Below, piece by piece: positions 50,795 to 59,667 of a stretch of DNA of 64,000 nt. Source of the stretch: Haloterrigena gelatinilytica (GTDB lineage: Archaea > Halobacteriota > Halobacteria > Halobacteriales > Natrialbaceae); assembly GCF_013342145.1 (NCBI RefSeq), contig NZ_JABUQZ010000001.1, forward strand, positions 806,001-870,000, given 5' to 3'. Both the position numbers and the translations under genes were made by a program. Position 1 is the stretch's first letter. Every line of letters starts with the position of its first letter. The notes under the pieces are model-generated. The model had not been told where the DNA came from. It saw only the letters and a program-made list of their open reading frames with translations, and made no database searches.

Positions 50795-53260
50795 ATGGGA
50801 TCTTCAGATTCGACGGGCGTGTCGGGGGAAGACGTCCGGCGAGTTTTTTCGCGCTCCGAGCGGTCGTCTACGCCCCTCACAACCGTCGAGGTCGCCGAGC
50901 GGTTGGACTGTTCTCCGGGTCCCGCGCGACATGGACTCGAGGAACTCCTCGAGCGAGGTGAGCTTCGCGTCAAGCGGATCGACGCCTCGACTCGAATCTG
51001 GTGGCCGGACGAGACGGCGGACGGAACGGACCCCGATCGGCGGTCCGAACAGGAGGAGTTCGCCGCCTTCGTCAGCGCCGTCCGGGATTACGCCATCTTC
51101 ATGCTCGACCCCGACGGCACCGTCGCCAGCTGGAACGAAGGGGCCGAACGAATCAAGGGCTACGCGGAAGCGGACATCGTCGGCAAACACTTCTCGACGT
51201 TCTACACCGACGACGCGGTCGCCGACGGCGTGCCCCAGACGAACCTCGAGACCGCGGCGGCGGAGGGACGCGTCGAGGACGAGGGGTGGCGCGTCCGCGC
51301 CGACGGCACGCGGTTCTGGGCGAACGTCGTCATCACCGCCATTCGGGACGACGACGGCCGGCTGCAGGGCTTTACGAAGGTCACCCGCGACATGACCGAG
51401 CGCCGCGAGTACGAACAGCAGCTCCGCCGGGAACGGGACCTCACCGAACGGATCTTGGAAACCGTCCCGATCACGATCGGCGTGGTGACCGAGGACAACG
51501 TTCTCGTCCGCGCGAATCGGCGGATGCTCGAGCACTTCGAGATCGAGGACGCGGCCATCGAGACGTACAGCCTCGAGTCGTGGGAGCTCTACGACGTCGC
51601 CGGGGAGCCGGTCCCGCCCGACGAGCGGCCCTGGGCCCGCGCTCGCGAGCGCGGCGAGCCGGTGTACGACGCCCAGCGGCAGGTCGACGTCCCGGGGATC
51701 GGCCGCCGCTGGCTCTCGCTCAACGCCGCACCGCTCGACGACCAGGGCGAGGACGGCCGGATCGTCGTCGCGATCGACGACATCACCGACCAGAAGGAGC
51801 GCGAACGGCTCCTCCGCCGGGAGTACAACCAGACCGAGAAGCTGTTGCGGACGGCGCCGATCGCGATCGCCGTCCAGAACGCCGAGGGAGAGACGATACT
51901 GACGAACCAGCGGGCGCAGGAGTCGCTCGGCCTCTCCGATCAGGAGTTCATCGGCGAATCCGACGACGCCGGCGAGTGGGTGATCTACGACTCGGACGGC
52001 GAGCGGCTATCGACGGACGAGATGCCGGCCGCGCGGGTCGTAGAGACCGGCAACCCGGTGTTCAACGAGGAGCTCGTGGTCGATCCCCCCGAGGGCGAGC
52101 GGCTCCAGTTTCGCGTGAACGCGACGCCGCTGCACGGTCCCGACGGCGAGGTCGAACGCATCGTCACGGCCGCCGAGGACATCACCGAGCTGAAACGCCG
52201 CGAACGACAGCTCGAGCGGCGGAAGAGCGAACTCGAGACCGAACTGAGCGAGATCCTCGGCCGGATCTCCGACGCCTTCTACGCCCTCGACGACGAGTGG
52301 CGCTTTACCCACCTCAACGAGCAGGCCGCCGAGATCCTCCAGGAGTCCCGGGAGGACGTCCTCGGACGGAAGGTCTGGACGACGTTCGCCGACGATACGG
52401 AGGGGATCTACCGGGAGCAGTTCCAGCAGGCGATGGAGACCCAAGAGCCGGTCAACTTCGAGGTGTACGCCGAGGATCTCGACACCTGGCTGGAGTACAA
52501 CGTCTACCCCTCCGAGTCGGGACTGTCGATCTACTTCCACGACATCAGCGAGCGCAAGGAGTACCAGCGCAAACTCGAGAAATCCAACGAGCGACTCGAG
52601 CAGTTCGCCTACGCGGCCTCCCACGACCTGCAGGAACCCCTGCGGATGGTCTCGAGCTACCTCCAACTGCTCGAGAGTCGGTACGGCGACGAACTCGACG
52701 ACGACGGCGAGGAGTTCATCGAGTTCGCCGTCGACGGCGCCGAACGCATGCGCCAGATGATCGACGGGCTGCTGGCCTACTCCCGGGTCGACACGCAGGG
52801 CGAACCGTTCGAGCCCGTCGATCTGGACACCGTCGTCGACGCCGTCTGCGAGGGCCTGCAGATGAAGATCGAAGAGACCGACGCCGAGATCGCCGTCGAG
52901 TCGCTGCCCCGCGTTCGGGGCGACGAGAGCCAGCTCCAGCAGGTGTTCCAGAACCTGCTGTCGAACGCCCTCGAGTACAGCGGCGACGAGCCGCCGCGGG
53001 TAGAGATCGCGGCCGAGCGGGCGCGATCCACGTGGCGCATCTCGGTCGCAGACAACGGGATCGGCATCGACCCCGACGATCAGGACCGCGTCTTCGAGGT
53101 GTTCGAGCGCCTGCACAGCCGCAAGGAGTACGACGGGACCGGGATCGGGCTCGCGCTCTGTCAGCGCATCATCGAACGCCACGAGGGGACCATCTGGGTC
53201 GACTCCGAGCCCGGCGAGGGGACGACGTTCTCCTTTACCCTCCCCGCCGTCGAGGCCTGA
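50795..53260 (+). CDS. Multi-PAS sensor histidine kinase with N-terminal HTH
   Basis: 821-residue cytosolic kinase. Residues 1-72 look like a winged HTH (PLTTVEVAERLDCSPGPARHGLEELLERGELRVKRI). Four PAS units follow (about 85-210, 215-330, 340-465, 470-590); the first has YAIFMLDPDGTVASWNEGAERIKGY. The phosphoacceptor His is in FAYAASHDLQEPLRM (about 608), and the ATPase has VFQNLLSNAL, DNGIGIDP and GTGIGLALCQRIIERHEG. The kinase core is strikingly similar to that of the 36.9-kb kinase. A fused HTH at the N-terminus of a kinase is notable. Confidence 0.9.
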   Translation: MGSSDSTGVSGEDVRRVFSRSERSSTPLTTVEVAERLDCSPGPARHGLEELLERGELRVKRIDASTRIWWPDETADGTDPDRRSEQEEFAAFVSAVRDYAIFMLDPDGTVASWNEGAERIKGYAEADIVGKHFSTFYTDDAVADGVPQTNLETAAAEGRVEDEGWRVRADGTRFWANVVITAIRDDDGRLQGFTKVTRDMTERREYEQQLRRERDLTERILETVPITIGVVTEDNVLVRANRRMLEHFEIEDAAIETYSLESWELYDVAGEPVPPDERPWARARERGEPVYDAQRQVDVPGIGRRWLSLNAAPLDDQGEDGRIVVAIDDITDQKERERLLRREYNQTEKLLRTAPIAIAVQNAEGETILTNQRAQESLGLSDQEFIGESDDAGEWVIYDSDGERLSTDEMPAARVVETGNPVFNEELVVDPPEGERLQFRVNATPLHGPDGEVERIVTAAEDITELKRRERQLERRKSELETELSEILGRISDAFYALDDEWRFTHLNEQAAEILQESREDVLGRKVWTTFADDTEGIYREQFQQAMETQEPVNFEVYAEDLDTWLEYNVYPSESGLSIYFHDISERKEYQRKLEKSNERLEQFAYAASHDLQEPLRMVSSYLQLLESRYGDELDDDGEEFIEFAVDGAERMRQMIDGLLAYSRVDTQGEPFEPVDLDTVVDAVCEGLQMKIEETDAEIAVESLPRVRGDESQLQQVFQNLLSNALEYSGDEPPRVEIAAERARSTWRISVADNGIGIDPDDQDRVFEVFERLHSRKEYDGTGIGLALCQRIIERHEGTIWVDSEPGEGTTFSFTLPAVEA

Positions 53261-53366
53261 TTCTCGCGTTCGATCTCTCGTCGTTCGATTCTCGCGCTCG
53301 ATCACCGCGCTATGCTGTGGCGCGCGCTGTGTCGCGGTGAGTGGACTCGAACCGCGACACGAAGCC

Positions 53367-53671
53367 GTGCGAGGGATGAGCGAGTGGAACGAGCGAATCG
53401 GCTGGGGAGGATGTGGCTATCCCTCGCTGCCAGCATGAGCAGACCGCTTGTCTTCGTCGACAATCCCACTACTATCGTGGCAACAGTGATTTCCACGCCC
53501 TCCCCAGCCGATTCGCTCACTCCCGCTGGTCGTTCGCTCATCCCTCGCACAGTGTCGTCGGTCGATCCTCGCTTTCGTTCACGGCTCACTTCGTTCACCG
53601 TTCACTTTCGAGGTGCTCACTGCGTTCGCACCTCGCGTTCCTCGGATCGACCGACAGCGCGCGCCACCGCA
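53367..53671. repeat. Dispersed intergenic repeat, copy B, with long terminal inverted repeats
   Basis: The left arm 53367-53410 (GTGCGAGGGATGAGCGAG to GCTGGGGAGG) is the inverse of the right arm 53499-53550, with an 8-bp length difference. The element thus folds into a stem of about 44 bp around an 88-bp loop, MITE-like. Beyond the right arm the homology with copy A (6991-7318) continues to GCGCGCGCCACCGCA (about 53657-53671). The tail also has a GAGGTGC/GCACCTC hairpin (about 53610-53633). No coding frame. It fills most of the 494-bp gap between the kinase and SGNH genes. Confidence 0.7.
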
Positions 53672-53754
53672 CGGAGACTGAATGGGTCGGTAGCGTCGGA
53701 GTACACCGAATGGCGAACTGAGAACGGATCGACGGAGAACGAGCCGACGAACCG

Positions 53755-54999
53755 CTACTCTTCCTCGACGATGTCGGCCAGCACGTTCGCGATCTCCCGG
53801 TTCGTTTCGGGGCTGTAGTGGCCGCCTTCGCCGCGCTCGACGTACAGCGACTCGACGCCGTCCTCGGGATCGAGATGGCGGGCCATGTCGACCGTCTCGA
53901 GGGCGTCGTACGTCTCGCCGAGTCGATCCACGAGGTCGCCGTAGATCGGGCCGTGTTCGGACTCGTACTTGGCGTACCGGAGCTGTTGGACCATCACGAA
54001 GACGGGCTGAAAGTCCCGCTCGTCGGCGTAATCGACGAACTCCTCGATCAGCGCGTCGAAGAGGTACTCGTGAGTTTCGAACAGTCGCTCGTGGTAGCGG
54101 ACGCGGGGCTGTTCCATCCGCAGGGCCGACTCGGTCTGGGCGGCGTCGAAGTCGACGCCCGGAATCGAGCGGCCGGCCCGCCGCTCGAGTTCCTTACAGC
54201 CCGTGATCGCGGCGTACCGGAGGTACTCGGGGTCGTCGAGGAAGTCGGTCGTGTACGGCACGGACGCGTAGTGGGGCTTGAACCAGTGGTCGTAGTGGAA
54301 GTCGTACTCCCGGAGGAAGTCGGCCTTGGACTCCAAGTCGAGCAGATCCTCCTTCTCGTCGACGGGGCTGTCGATCAGCTCTAACTCGCCGTTCTCGAGG
54401 ACGTACCGGGGTTTGACCGCCAAGATGTTCCCGAACTCCTGGTAGTGTTTCCAGACGGAGAGGATGCGGGCGATCGAGGAGGCGGTGACGACCACGAAGA
54501 CGTAGTCGGTCTCCTCCTCGGGGTACTGGCGCTGCATGCGCAACAGCGCCTGATCGAGCCCGTAGTTGCCGCCGCCGTAGTTGGCGACGTGCGTGTCGAG
54601 CTCCTGGGCCATGTAGTGCTGGAAGGTCTCGTCGTTGTTGACCTCCCGGCAGAAACAGTAGGAATCGCCGTAGGTGGAGACGGTGACGTCCGCGTCCTCG
54701 TCCCGATCTTTCGCGGGACAGACCCGGCTCCCGTACTCGTCGGTCGAGTAGGTGACGACCGTCCGGAGCTCCTCGCCGGGGAGGTGGTCGCCGGTGTCCT
54801 TCTGTTTCTCCTGGTTCGGCTGTGGCACCCAGCCCAGTTCGGGGTCGAAACTGCTGAACTTGCCCAGCAGTTCCCGGTCGATTTCCGGAAACTCCTCGGT
54901 CGCCACCGCGGGGATGCGCTTGAGCGACGCGTACGACACTACCTCAAGGACGACCGCGAGTACGACGAGTACGAACGCGAAGGCGACGAGCGGAAGCAT
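53755..54999 (-). CDS. Membrane-anchored SGNH-hydrolase-like protein
   Basis: 414-residue protein with one N-terminal signal anchor (LPLVAFAFVLVVLAVVLEVVSYASL) and a large outer domain. TVSTYGDSYCFCREV carries the GDS nucleophile motif, YGGGNYGLDQALLRMQ the Gly/Asn oxyanion block, and GHYSPETNREIANVL near the C-terminus the catalytic His region (usually DxxH; here GxH). It may be an esterase or an O-acyl-transfer accessory of surface glycans, which is a guess. Length and blocks resemble AlgJ/AlgX-like SGNH members only loosely. Confidence 0.75.
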   Translation of the reverse strand: MLPLVAFAFVLVVLAVVLEVVSYASLKRIPAVATEEFPEIDRELLGKFSSFDPELGWVPQPNQEKQKDTGDHLPGEELRTVVTYSTDEYGSRVCPAKDRDEDADVTVSTYGDSYCFCREVNNDETFQHYMAQELDTHVANYGGGNYGLDQALLRMQRQYPEEETDYVFVVVTASSIARILSVWKHYQEFGNILAVKPRYVLENGELELIDSPVDEKEDLLDLESKADFLREYDFHYDHWFKPHYASVPYTTDFLDDPEYLRYAAITGCKELERRAGRSIPGVDFDAAQTESALRMEQPRVRYHERLFETHEYLFDALIEEFVDYADERDFQPVFVMVQQLRYAKYESEHGPIYGDLVDRLGETYDALETVDMARHLDPEDGVESLYVERGEGGHYSPETNREIANVLADIVEEE

Positions 55000-55152
55000 T
55001 GGTTGGGGGTTTCCAGCACCGGAAGTAAGTGAATTGTGCCGTAATTCGCCATTTTCGTCGGGAACGAGAGAAGTAAGGGACGAATTCGGCTCCGCGCGGC
55101 GTCGCGGGTCGGCGCGCCGCTCGAGCGACGGCGTTACCGGACCGCCATCGGG

Positions 55153-55406
55153 TCAGTGACCCCGCCGGTCGAATGTAGCCGTCGGCCGGGCGTCGGCGCG
55201 CCGTCGCCGGTCGCGGATCTTCGCAGCGCTGTAGACGCCGAGACAGACTACCAGCGCGCCGACGAGGACGTCGTTCCAGAACTGACCCGCCGCCAGATCG
55301 AGCCAGACCGCTTGAACGAGCAGCAGACGCCGAGGAGGGCGACTCCCGCCGGGAGCGCTCGTCGTCGTTCGTGCCGTAGCCCCGGTCGCCCGGCCCGTTC
55401 GCCCAT
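55153..55406 (-). pseudogene. Frameshifted SPW-repeat-like small membrane protein
   Basis: From ATG 55406 the frame reads MGERAGRPGLRHERRRALPA, then GVALLGVCCSFKR, and soon goes out of frame. The next frame continues LLLVQAVWLDLAAGQFWNDVLVGALVVCLGVYSAAKIRDRR and stops at 55153. Joined near 55312-55320, they would give a short protein with two helices and the QFWNDVLVGAL block seen in SPW-repeat membrane proteins. The 254-bp length is not a multiple of three. Either a real pseudogene or a sequence error. Confidence 0.4.
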
Positions 55407-55695
55407 GTCTCTCCACCGGCGCTACGCGCCCTGACTCGAAGAGATTGTGGCCCATCAATGCAAGGTCCGACGCGACTCGCCGAGTTGCTCTCGCGACCGT
55501 CGTCGTGAATCTCGCGGCGCTCGAGTCAACCGGCCGCTCGCCTCGCGGAGCGAAACCGAGCCGACTCGAGGCCGTCGTTCGGTCGGTTAGCGACCCACCG
55601 TCGCCGGGACCGGCGAGTGCCCCACGACGACCGATCGGCGGTTCGGATGAGAAATCGCACTCGACTCGAGCCACCTTCGAATTCGGCGCCGTCGC
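55407..55695. other. 289-bp spacer, nothing recognised
   Basis: High-GC, no credible frame in either direction and no strong dyad apart from GGCGC-tac-GCGCC overlapping its left boundary (about 55417-55429). It lies upstream of the frameshifted SPW-like gene and downstream of the NRAMP-related gene. Confidence 0.35.
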
Positions 55696-56952
55696 TCAGA
55701 GGATCCCCACGATCGTCTCGTAGAGCGACTGGATCGTCGTGGCGCTGCCGATCAGCAGGACGAGTCCCGCGGCGACGAAGGCGGCGTTTTCGTACCACTC
55801 GACGTCGTAGAACCGGTTGACGGCGCCGATGAGCGCGAAGACGGTCACCGGCAAGCCGATCGCGCCGTTGACCGCGGGCATGATGATGGCCATCTCGACG
55901 GGGCCGAACCCGGTGTAGACCAGCAGCGGGAGGGCGGTCGCCGCCGAGACGGTGATCAGTCCGATGACCGTCCGGCGGAACCGGAAGTCGCCGAACACCG
56001 TGTGCGCGCCCAGCGACTGCGGGATCATGAACCCGGCGCCGAACAGCGTCCCGGTCGCGGAGGTGATGCTCGCGAGGAAGACGGCGATCATGAACACGAG
56101 GAGCGCGCCCTGACCGAGGATGTCGGCCAGCGGCTGGCCGGGGCCGGTCAGCGTCATCTCGCCCTCCGCGAGGGTGACCGCCGAGACGATCATCACGAAG
56201 CTGCCGATCAGCAGCGTCGTCGCGATCCCGGCGGCGTTGTCCCGGCGGTACTTCCAGACGTCTGTCCACTCCTTGGTCGGCTGGATGCTCGACTGGATGA
56301 AGAAGTTCGGCCAGTAGACGGTCGTCCCGAGCAGGGCGATGACCGTCGTGAGGTAGCCGATGTCGCTGTTCAGCGCGGGCCGCAGCCCGGCGGCGACCGA
56401 CTGCCACGGCACGTCCAGACCGGCCAGCAGGAGGCCGTAGGAGCCGAAGACCGCGAAGACGGCGGCCGCGATCGCCGCCTCGATTCGGTCGTAGACCTTC
56501 AGTTGGACGATCGCGATCCCCGCGCCGCCGGCGAGGACGATGCCGACGATGACGTTGTCGAGCCCCGGCAGGAGCCAGGCCAGGGCCGCGCCCGCGACGG
56601 CGTAGTTCGAGACGGCCCACAGCGCCGACATCAGCGAGATCGCGATCACCAGCGCTCGCCCGCCGACCGGGACCGCGTCGACGATGTAGTCCGCCAGCGG
56701 TTCGTCGGCCACCGCGAGGCGGGCGCTCATGTCGTGGAGGGCGATGTCGATGAGGAAGGCCAGCGGAAGCACCCACAGCAGGGAGAAGGCGAAGTTCGCC
56801 CCGGCGTCGGCGAGGATGTACACCGAGCCGGCGCCGAAGACGTTCGCGGCGAACAACACGCCCAGCCCGTACCTGTAGAGGGCGTTGTGGAGCGTCTTCC
56901 CGCCGGGAACGGCGTCGACGATCGTGGACGGCGAGGTGGACCGTTCGCTCAT
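55696..56952 (-). CDS. NRAMP-related permease with altered metal-site motifs
   Basis: 418-residue, 11-helix-type membrane protein of the NRAMP/APC fold. GVLFAANVFGAGSVYILADAGANFAFSLLWVLPLAF corresponds to TM1-TM2, and GTTVYWPNFFIQSSIQPTKEW to TM6. In metal-transporting NRAMPs TM1 has DPGN and TM6 MPHN; here these read NVFGAGS and YWPNFF, so the usual Mn/Fe ligands are missing. AGFMIPQSLGAHTVFGDFRFRRTVIG is conserved downstream. Probably transports a different ion or solute. ATG 56952. Confidence 0.78.
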   Translation of the reverse strand: MSERSTSPSTIVDAVPGGKTLHNALYRYGLGVLFAANVFGAGSVYILADAGANFAFSLLWVLPLAFLIDIALHDMSARLAVADEPLADYIVDAVPVGGRALVIAISLMSALWAVSNYAVAGAALAWLLPGLDNVIVGIVLAGGAGIAIVQLKVYDRIEAAIAAAVFAVFGSYGLLLAGLDVPWQSVAAGLRPALNSDIGYLTTVIALLGTTVYWPNFFIQSSIQPTKEWTDVWKYRRDNAAGIATTLLIGSFVMIVSAVTLAEGEMTLTGPGQPLADILGQGALLVFMIAVFLASITSATGTLFGAGFMIPQSLGAHTVFGDFRFRRTVIGLITVSAATALPLLVYTGFGPVEMAIIMPAVNGAIGLPVTVFALIGAVNRFYDVEWYENAAFVAAGLVLLIGSATTIQSLYETIVGIL

Positions 56953-57524
56953 CGGCGACCACCTCCGCGGTCTCGGTCGCTGTCGCCTCGAGCGGGCGAC
57001 GATCGGGCGTCGTCTACGGGTTCCTCGACGACCGGCCGGTCAGGCCGGCGTGACGGAAAAGGGATATTCGTACGCGGTGCCGTCGTCGTTCGAGCGGATG
57101 CACGTTTCATAAGTCAGTGAGCGGGAGACGCACTATCGTCTCCCCTCAGCAACCGAGCGCGGTCGCGTGCGCCGGTTCCAACCGTACCGCGTGAATTCAC
57201 CTCGTTCTATCTGCGAACACCCAGCAAGGAGAGTCGCCAGCCGGCAGATGAAGGCGGTCTATCACGCCGCCGCGTGCGAGCCGGCCGCCGGTCGTCGTGC
57301 GGGACAGTCGTCCGCGTGTGCGTACAGCGATCACCACCTCGTCGCACTCTGAGACCCTGCGTCGCGGAACTCGAGAAGCCGTCGCGTCTCCCGCCTCGAG
57401 CGGACGATAAACCGCGCAGTGCGATAGCAACCGTCCGCGTTGAGCCGATAGCGTCCCGCACGAAAACTCGAGCGGACCACAAACGTCTTCTCCCCGGCGG
57501 AGCTACGAACGTGTCAACACGCCA
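56953..57524. other. 572-bp spacer without a credible gene
   Basis: Promoter region shared by the divergent NRAMP-related gene (left) and ABC exporter operon (right). It includes GGGATATTCGTAC (about 57060) and TTTCATAAGTCAG (about 57105), either of which could hold a basal element. Short frames on both strands have Arg/Cys-rich compositions typical of spurious translation. Confidence 0.4.
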
Positions 57525-58655
57525 ATGACGAGCGAGTCGACGGATCTCGAGGGCGCCCGCGAGGCCGACCGCAGCGACGCCGTCGGAACCGACGCCGGTC
57601 TCGAGTCGGGCACAGCGGCTGACTCCGCGACGCGCGAGCGGGAGGAACCCGCGCTGGCCGTCGAGGGACTCTCGAAGACGTTCGGGAGCGGGGACGAGGC
57701 CGTCGCGGCCGTCGAGGACGTCTCCTTTTCCGTCGCGCCGGGCGAGGTGATCGGACTGCTCGGGCCCAACGGCGCCGGCAAGACGACCACGATCAAGTCG
57801 ATTCTGGGACTGCTCCTCCCCGACGAGGGCGCGGTTCGGATCCACGGAATCGACGTCTACGACCGCCCCAGAGCGGCCTACGATCACGTCGACGCCATGC
57901 TCGAGGGGGCGCGCAACGACTACTGGCGACTCACCGTTCGGGAGAATCTGCGGTACTTCGCGGCGATTCGCGGCCGGAACCCCGACGCCCTCGCCGATCG
58001 CCACGAGGAGCTGCTGGAGCGACTCGACCTCGCCGACAGGGCCGACACGCCGGTCCGGGAACTCTCGCGCGGGATGAAACAGAAGGTGTCCCTCGCGAGC
58101 GTCCTCGCGGGAGACGTCTCCGTCGCCTTCCTCGACGAACCGACGCTGGGACTCGACGTCGAGAGTTCGCTGACGCTCCGGCGCGAACTCGTCCGGCTCG
58201 CCGACGAGCGCGGCCTGACGCTGGTGGTCTCGAGTCACGACATGGACGTCATCGAGGCCGTCTGCGACCGCGTGGTCATCATGAACGAGGGGCGAGTCGT
58301 CGTCGACGACACCGTCGAGAACCTGTTGGCGGCCTTCGAGACCCAGGGGTATCGGCTCGCCGTTCGCGGCGCCGACGAGTCGGTCCTCGCGGCCCTCCGC
58401 GAGCGCTTCGACGTGACCGACGTCGAGCGCCTCGAGGACCGGACGCGGTTCGCGGTGGCGGCCGACTCCGAGACGTTCTACCGATTGACCGACGCGCTGG
58501 AGGGCCACGGGCTCGAGGTCGTCGCGGTCGATACCGTCCAGCCCGACCTCGAGGACGCGTTCGTCGAACTGACCGGCGGGGACGGGACGGATGCGGGGAG
58601 CGACGATCGGGATCCGGAACGCGGAACCGACGATATCGGGGGTGGGACGCGGTGA
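57525..58655 (+). CDS. ABC exporter ATP-binding protein
   Basis: 376-residue ATPase. An acidic N-terminal extension of about 40 residues precedes Walker A LGPNGAGKTTT, Q-loop region MLEGARNDYWRLTVRENL, signature LSRGMKQKVSLASVL, Walker B VAFLDEPTLGLD and switch VVSSHDMD. A C-terminal extension (about 270-376) holds a small alpha/beta domain (YRLAVRGADESVLAALRERFDV) and a disordered acidic tail. Of the CcmA/NatA/drug-exporter type. Its TGA overlaps the permease GTG (GTGA). Confidence 0.92.
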   Translation: MTSESTDLEGAREADRSDAVGTDAGLESGTAADSATREREEPALAVEGLSKTFGSGDEAVAAVEDVSFSVAPGEVIGLLGPNGAGKTTTIKSILGLLLPDEGAVRIHGIDVYDRPRAAYDHVDAMLEGARNDYWRLTVRENLRYFAAIRGRNPDALADRHEELLERLDLADRADTPVRELSRGMKQKVSLASVLAGDVSVAFLDEPTLGLDVESSLTLRRELVRLADERGLTLVVSSHDMDVIEAVCDRVVIMNEGRVVVDDTVENLLAAFETQGYRLAVRGADESVLAALRERFDVTDVERLEDRTRFAVAADSETFYRLTDALEGHGLEVVAVDTVQPDLEDAFVELTGGDGTDAGSDDRDPERGTDDIGGGTR

Positions 58656-59452
58656 GCGTCGACTCCCGATCCGGACGGACGGGCGGCTACTACCACCTCC
58701 TGCGAGCCGTGGTCGTCCGCGATCTGCTGATCTGGATCCGCTACCCCGTCAACGCGGGTATGCGGCTGTTCATCAACCTGCTGTTCTTCGGAATGTTGCT
58801 GTACGGCGGCACCCTGCTGGCGGGGCAGGCGATGGCCGACTCCCTCGAGGGACTGATCGTCGGCTACTTCCTGTGGTCGCTGGCGACCGGCGCGTACTCG
58901 GGGATCGTCAACGATATTCAGGCCGAGGCCGGCTGGGGGACCCTCGAGCGCCACTTCGTTACGCCCTTCGGCTTCGGGCCGGTGGTCCTCGCCAAGGCGG
59001 TCGCGATCGTGTTCCGGACGTTTCTCACGTCCGCGGTCGTCCTCGCGGCGATGTTACTGGCGACCGGAACGCGACTCGACCTACACCTCGTCACCGTCGT
59101 TCCCGTGGCGACGCTGGCGATCGCCTCGGCGCTCGGCCTCGGGCTGGCCATGGGCGGCCTGAGCGTCCTGTACAAGCGGATCTCCAGCGTCGTCAACCTC
59201 CTCGGGTTCGCGTTCGTCGGGCTGATCTCGGCGCCCGTCTTCGACGTCCCGTGGCTGGCCGCGCTGCCGCTGGTTCAGGGGAGCGCGCTGCTCCAGTTGG
59301 CGATGCGAAGCGGGACGCGGCTCTGGGAGTTCGACCCCGCGGCGCTCGCCGTTCTCGTCGCGACGGCCGTCGGCTACCTGGCGCTCGGCTACGCCGCGTT
59401 CGGACTGGCGACGCGGCGCGCGCGACGGCTGGGCGTCCTCGGGGATTACTGA
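58652..59452 (+). CDS. ABC-2 type exporter permease
   Basis: 266-residue membrane protein with about six hydrophobic segments (LFINLLFFGMLLYGG, GLIVGYFLWSLATGAYSGIV, FRTFLTSAVVLAAMLL, VPVATLAIASALGLGLAMGGLSVLY, NLLGFAFVGLISAPVF, LAVLVATAVGYLALGYAAFGLA). The cytoplasmic segment EAGWGTLERHFVTPFGF matches the ABC-2 family block. GTG start, coupled to the ATPase. Substrate unknown. Confidence 0.88.
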   Translation: MSVDSRSGRTGGYYHLLRAVVVRDLLIWIRYPVNAGMRLFINLLFFGMLLYGGTLLAGQAMADSLEGLIVGYFLWSLATGAYSGIVNDIQAEAGWGTLERHFVTPFGFGPVVLAKAVAIVFRTFLTSAVVLAAMLLATGTRLDLHLVTVVPVATLAIASALGLGLAMGGLSVLYKRISSVVNLLGFAFVGLISAPVFDVPWLAALPLVQGSALLQLAMRSGTRLWEFDPAALAVLVATAVGYLALGYAAFGLATRRARRLGVLGDY

Positions 59453-59611
59453 CCGCCGCCCGCGTCCCAGTCTCGCGCGGGTCGCCTTCGGTGAATTTTT
59501 CCGGTTCGATCGCCGAATTACCGATGAAATCGCGGCTCCGCGAACCGTCCGCCGCGTCACCGGGGTTCGAAACCAGAGACACTTGCCACCTACAACATGG
59601 GTGTCAAGAAT

Positions 59612-59652
59612 TCTTATATATGGGAGACCCTTACCCGAGGTGAAGGTCTCCC
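59612..59652 (+). promoter_or_regulatory. psmA promoter with long inverted repeat over the start-site region
   Basis: The TATA element TCTTATATA (59612-59620) is followed at once by GGGAGACC (59622-59629) and its exact inverse GGTCTCCC (59645-59652). An inner ACC-cga-GGT stem (59634-59642) extends the symmetry. Transcription should begin within the dyad, 16-30 bp before the ATG. This is an arrangement expected for a repressor site or a 5'-leader hairpin. Confidence 0.65.
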
Positions 59653-59667
59653 ACGACCAGAGAACCA

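Noticed and set aside
53312-53818. Plus-strand frames of 100-168 codons between the kinase and SGNH genes
   Set aside because: The sequence is a dispersed repeat with terminal inverted repeats, and the translation is Ser/Arg/Thr-rich with no family resemblance.
57167-57430. Short frames on both strands upstream of the ABC exporter
   Set aside because: Cys/Arg-rich, overlapping each other, with no promoter or conserved motif.
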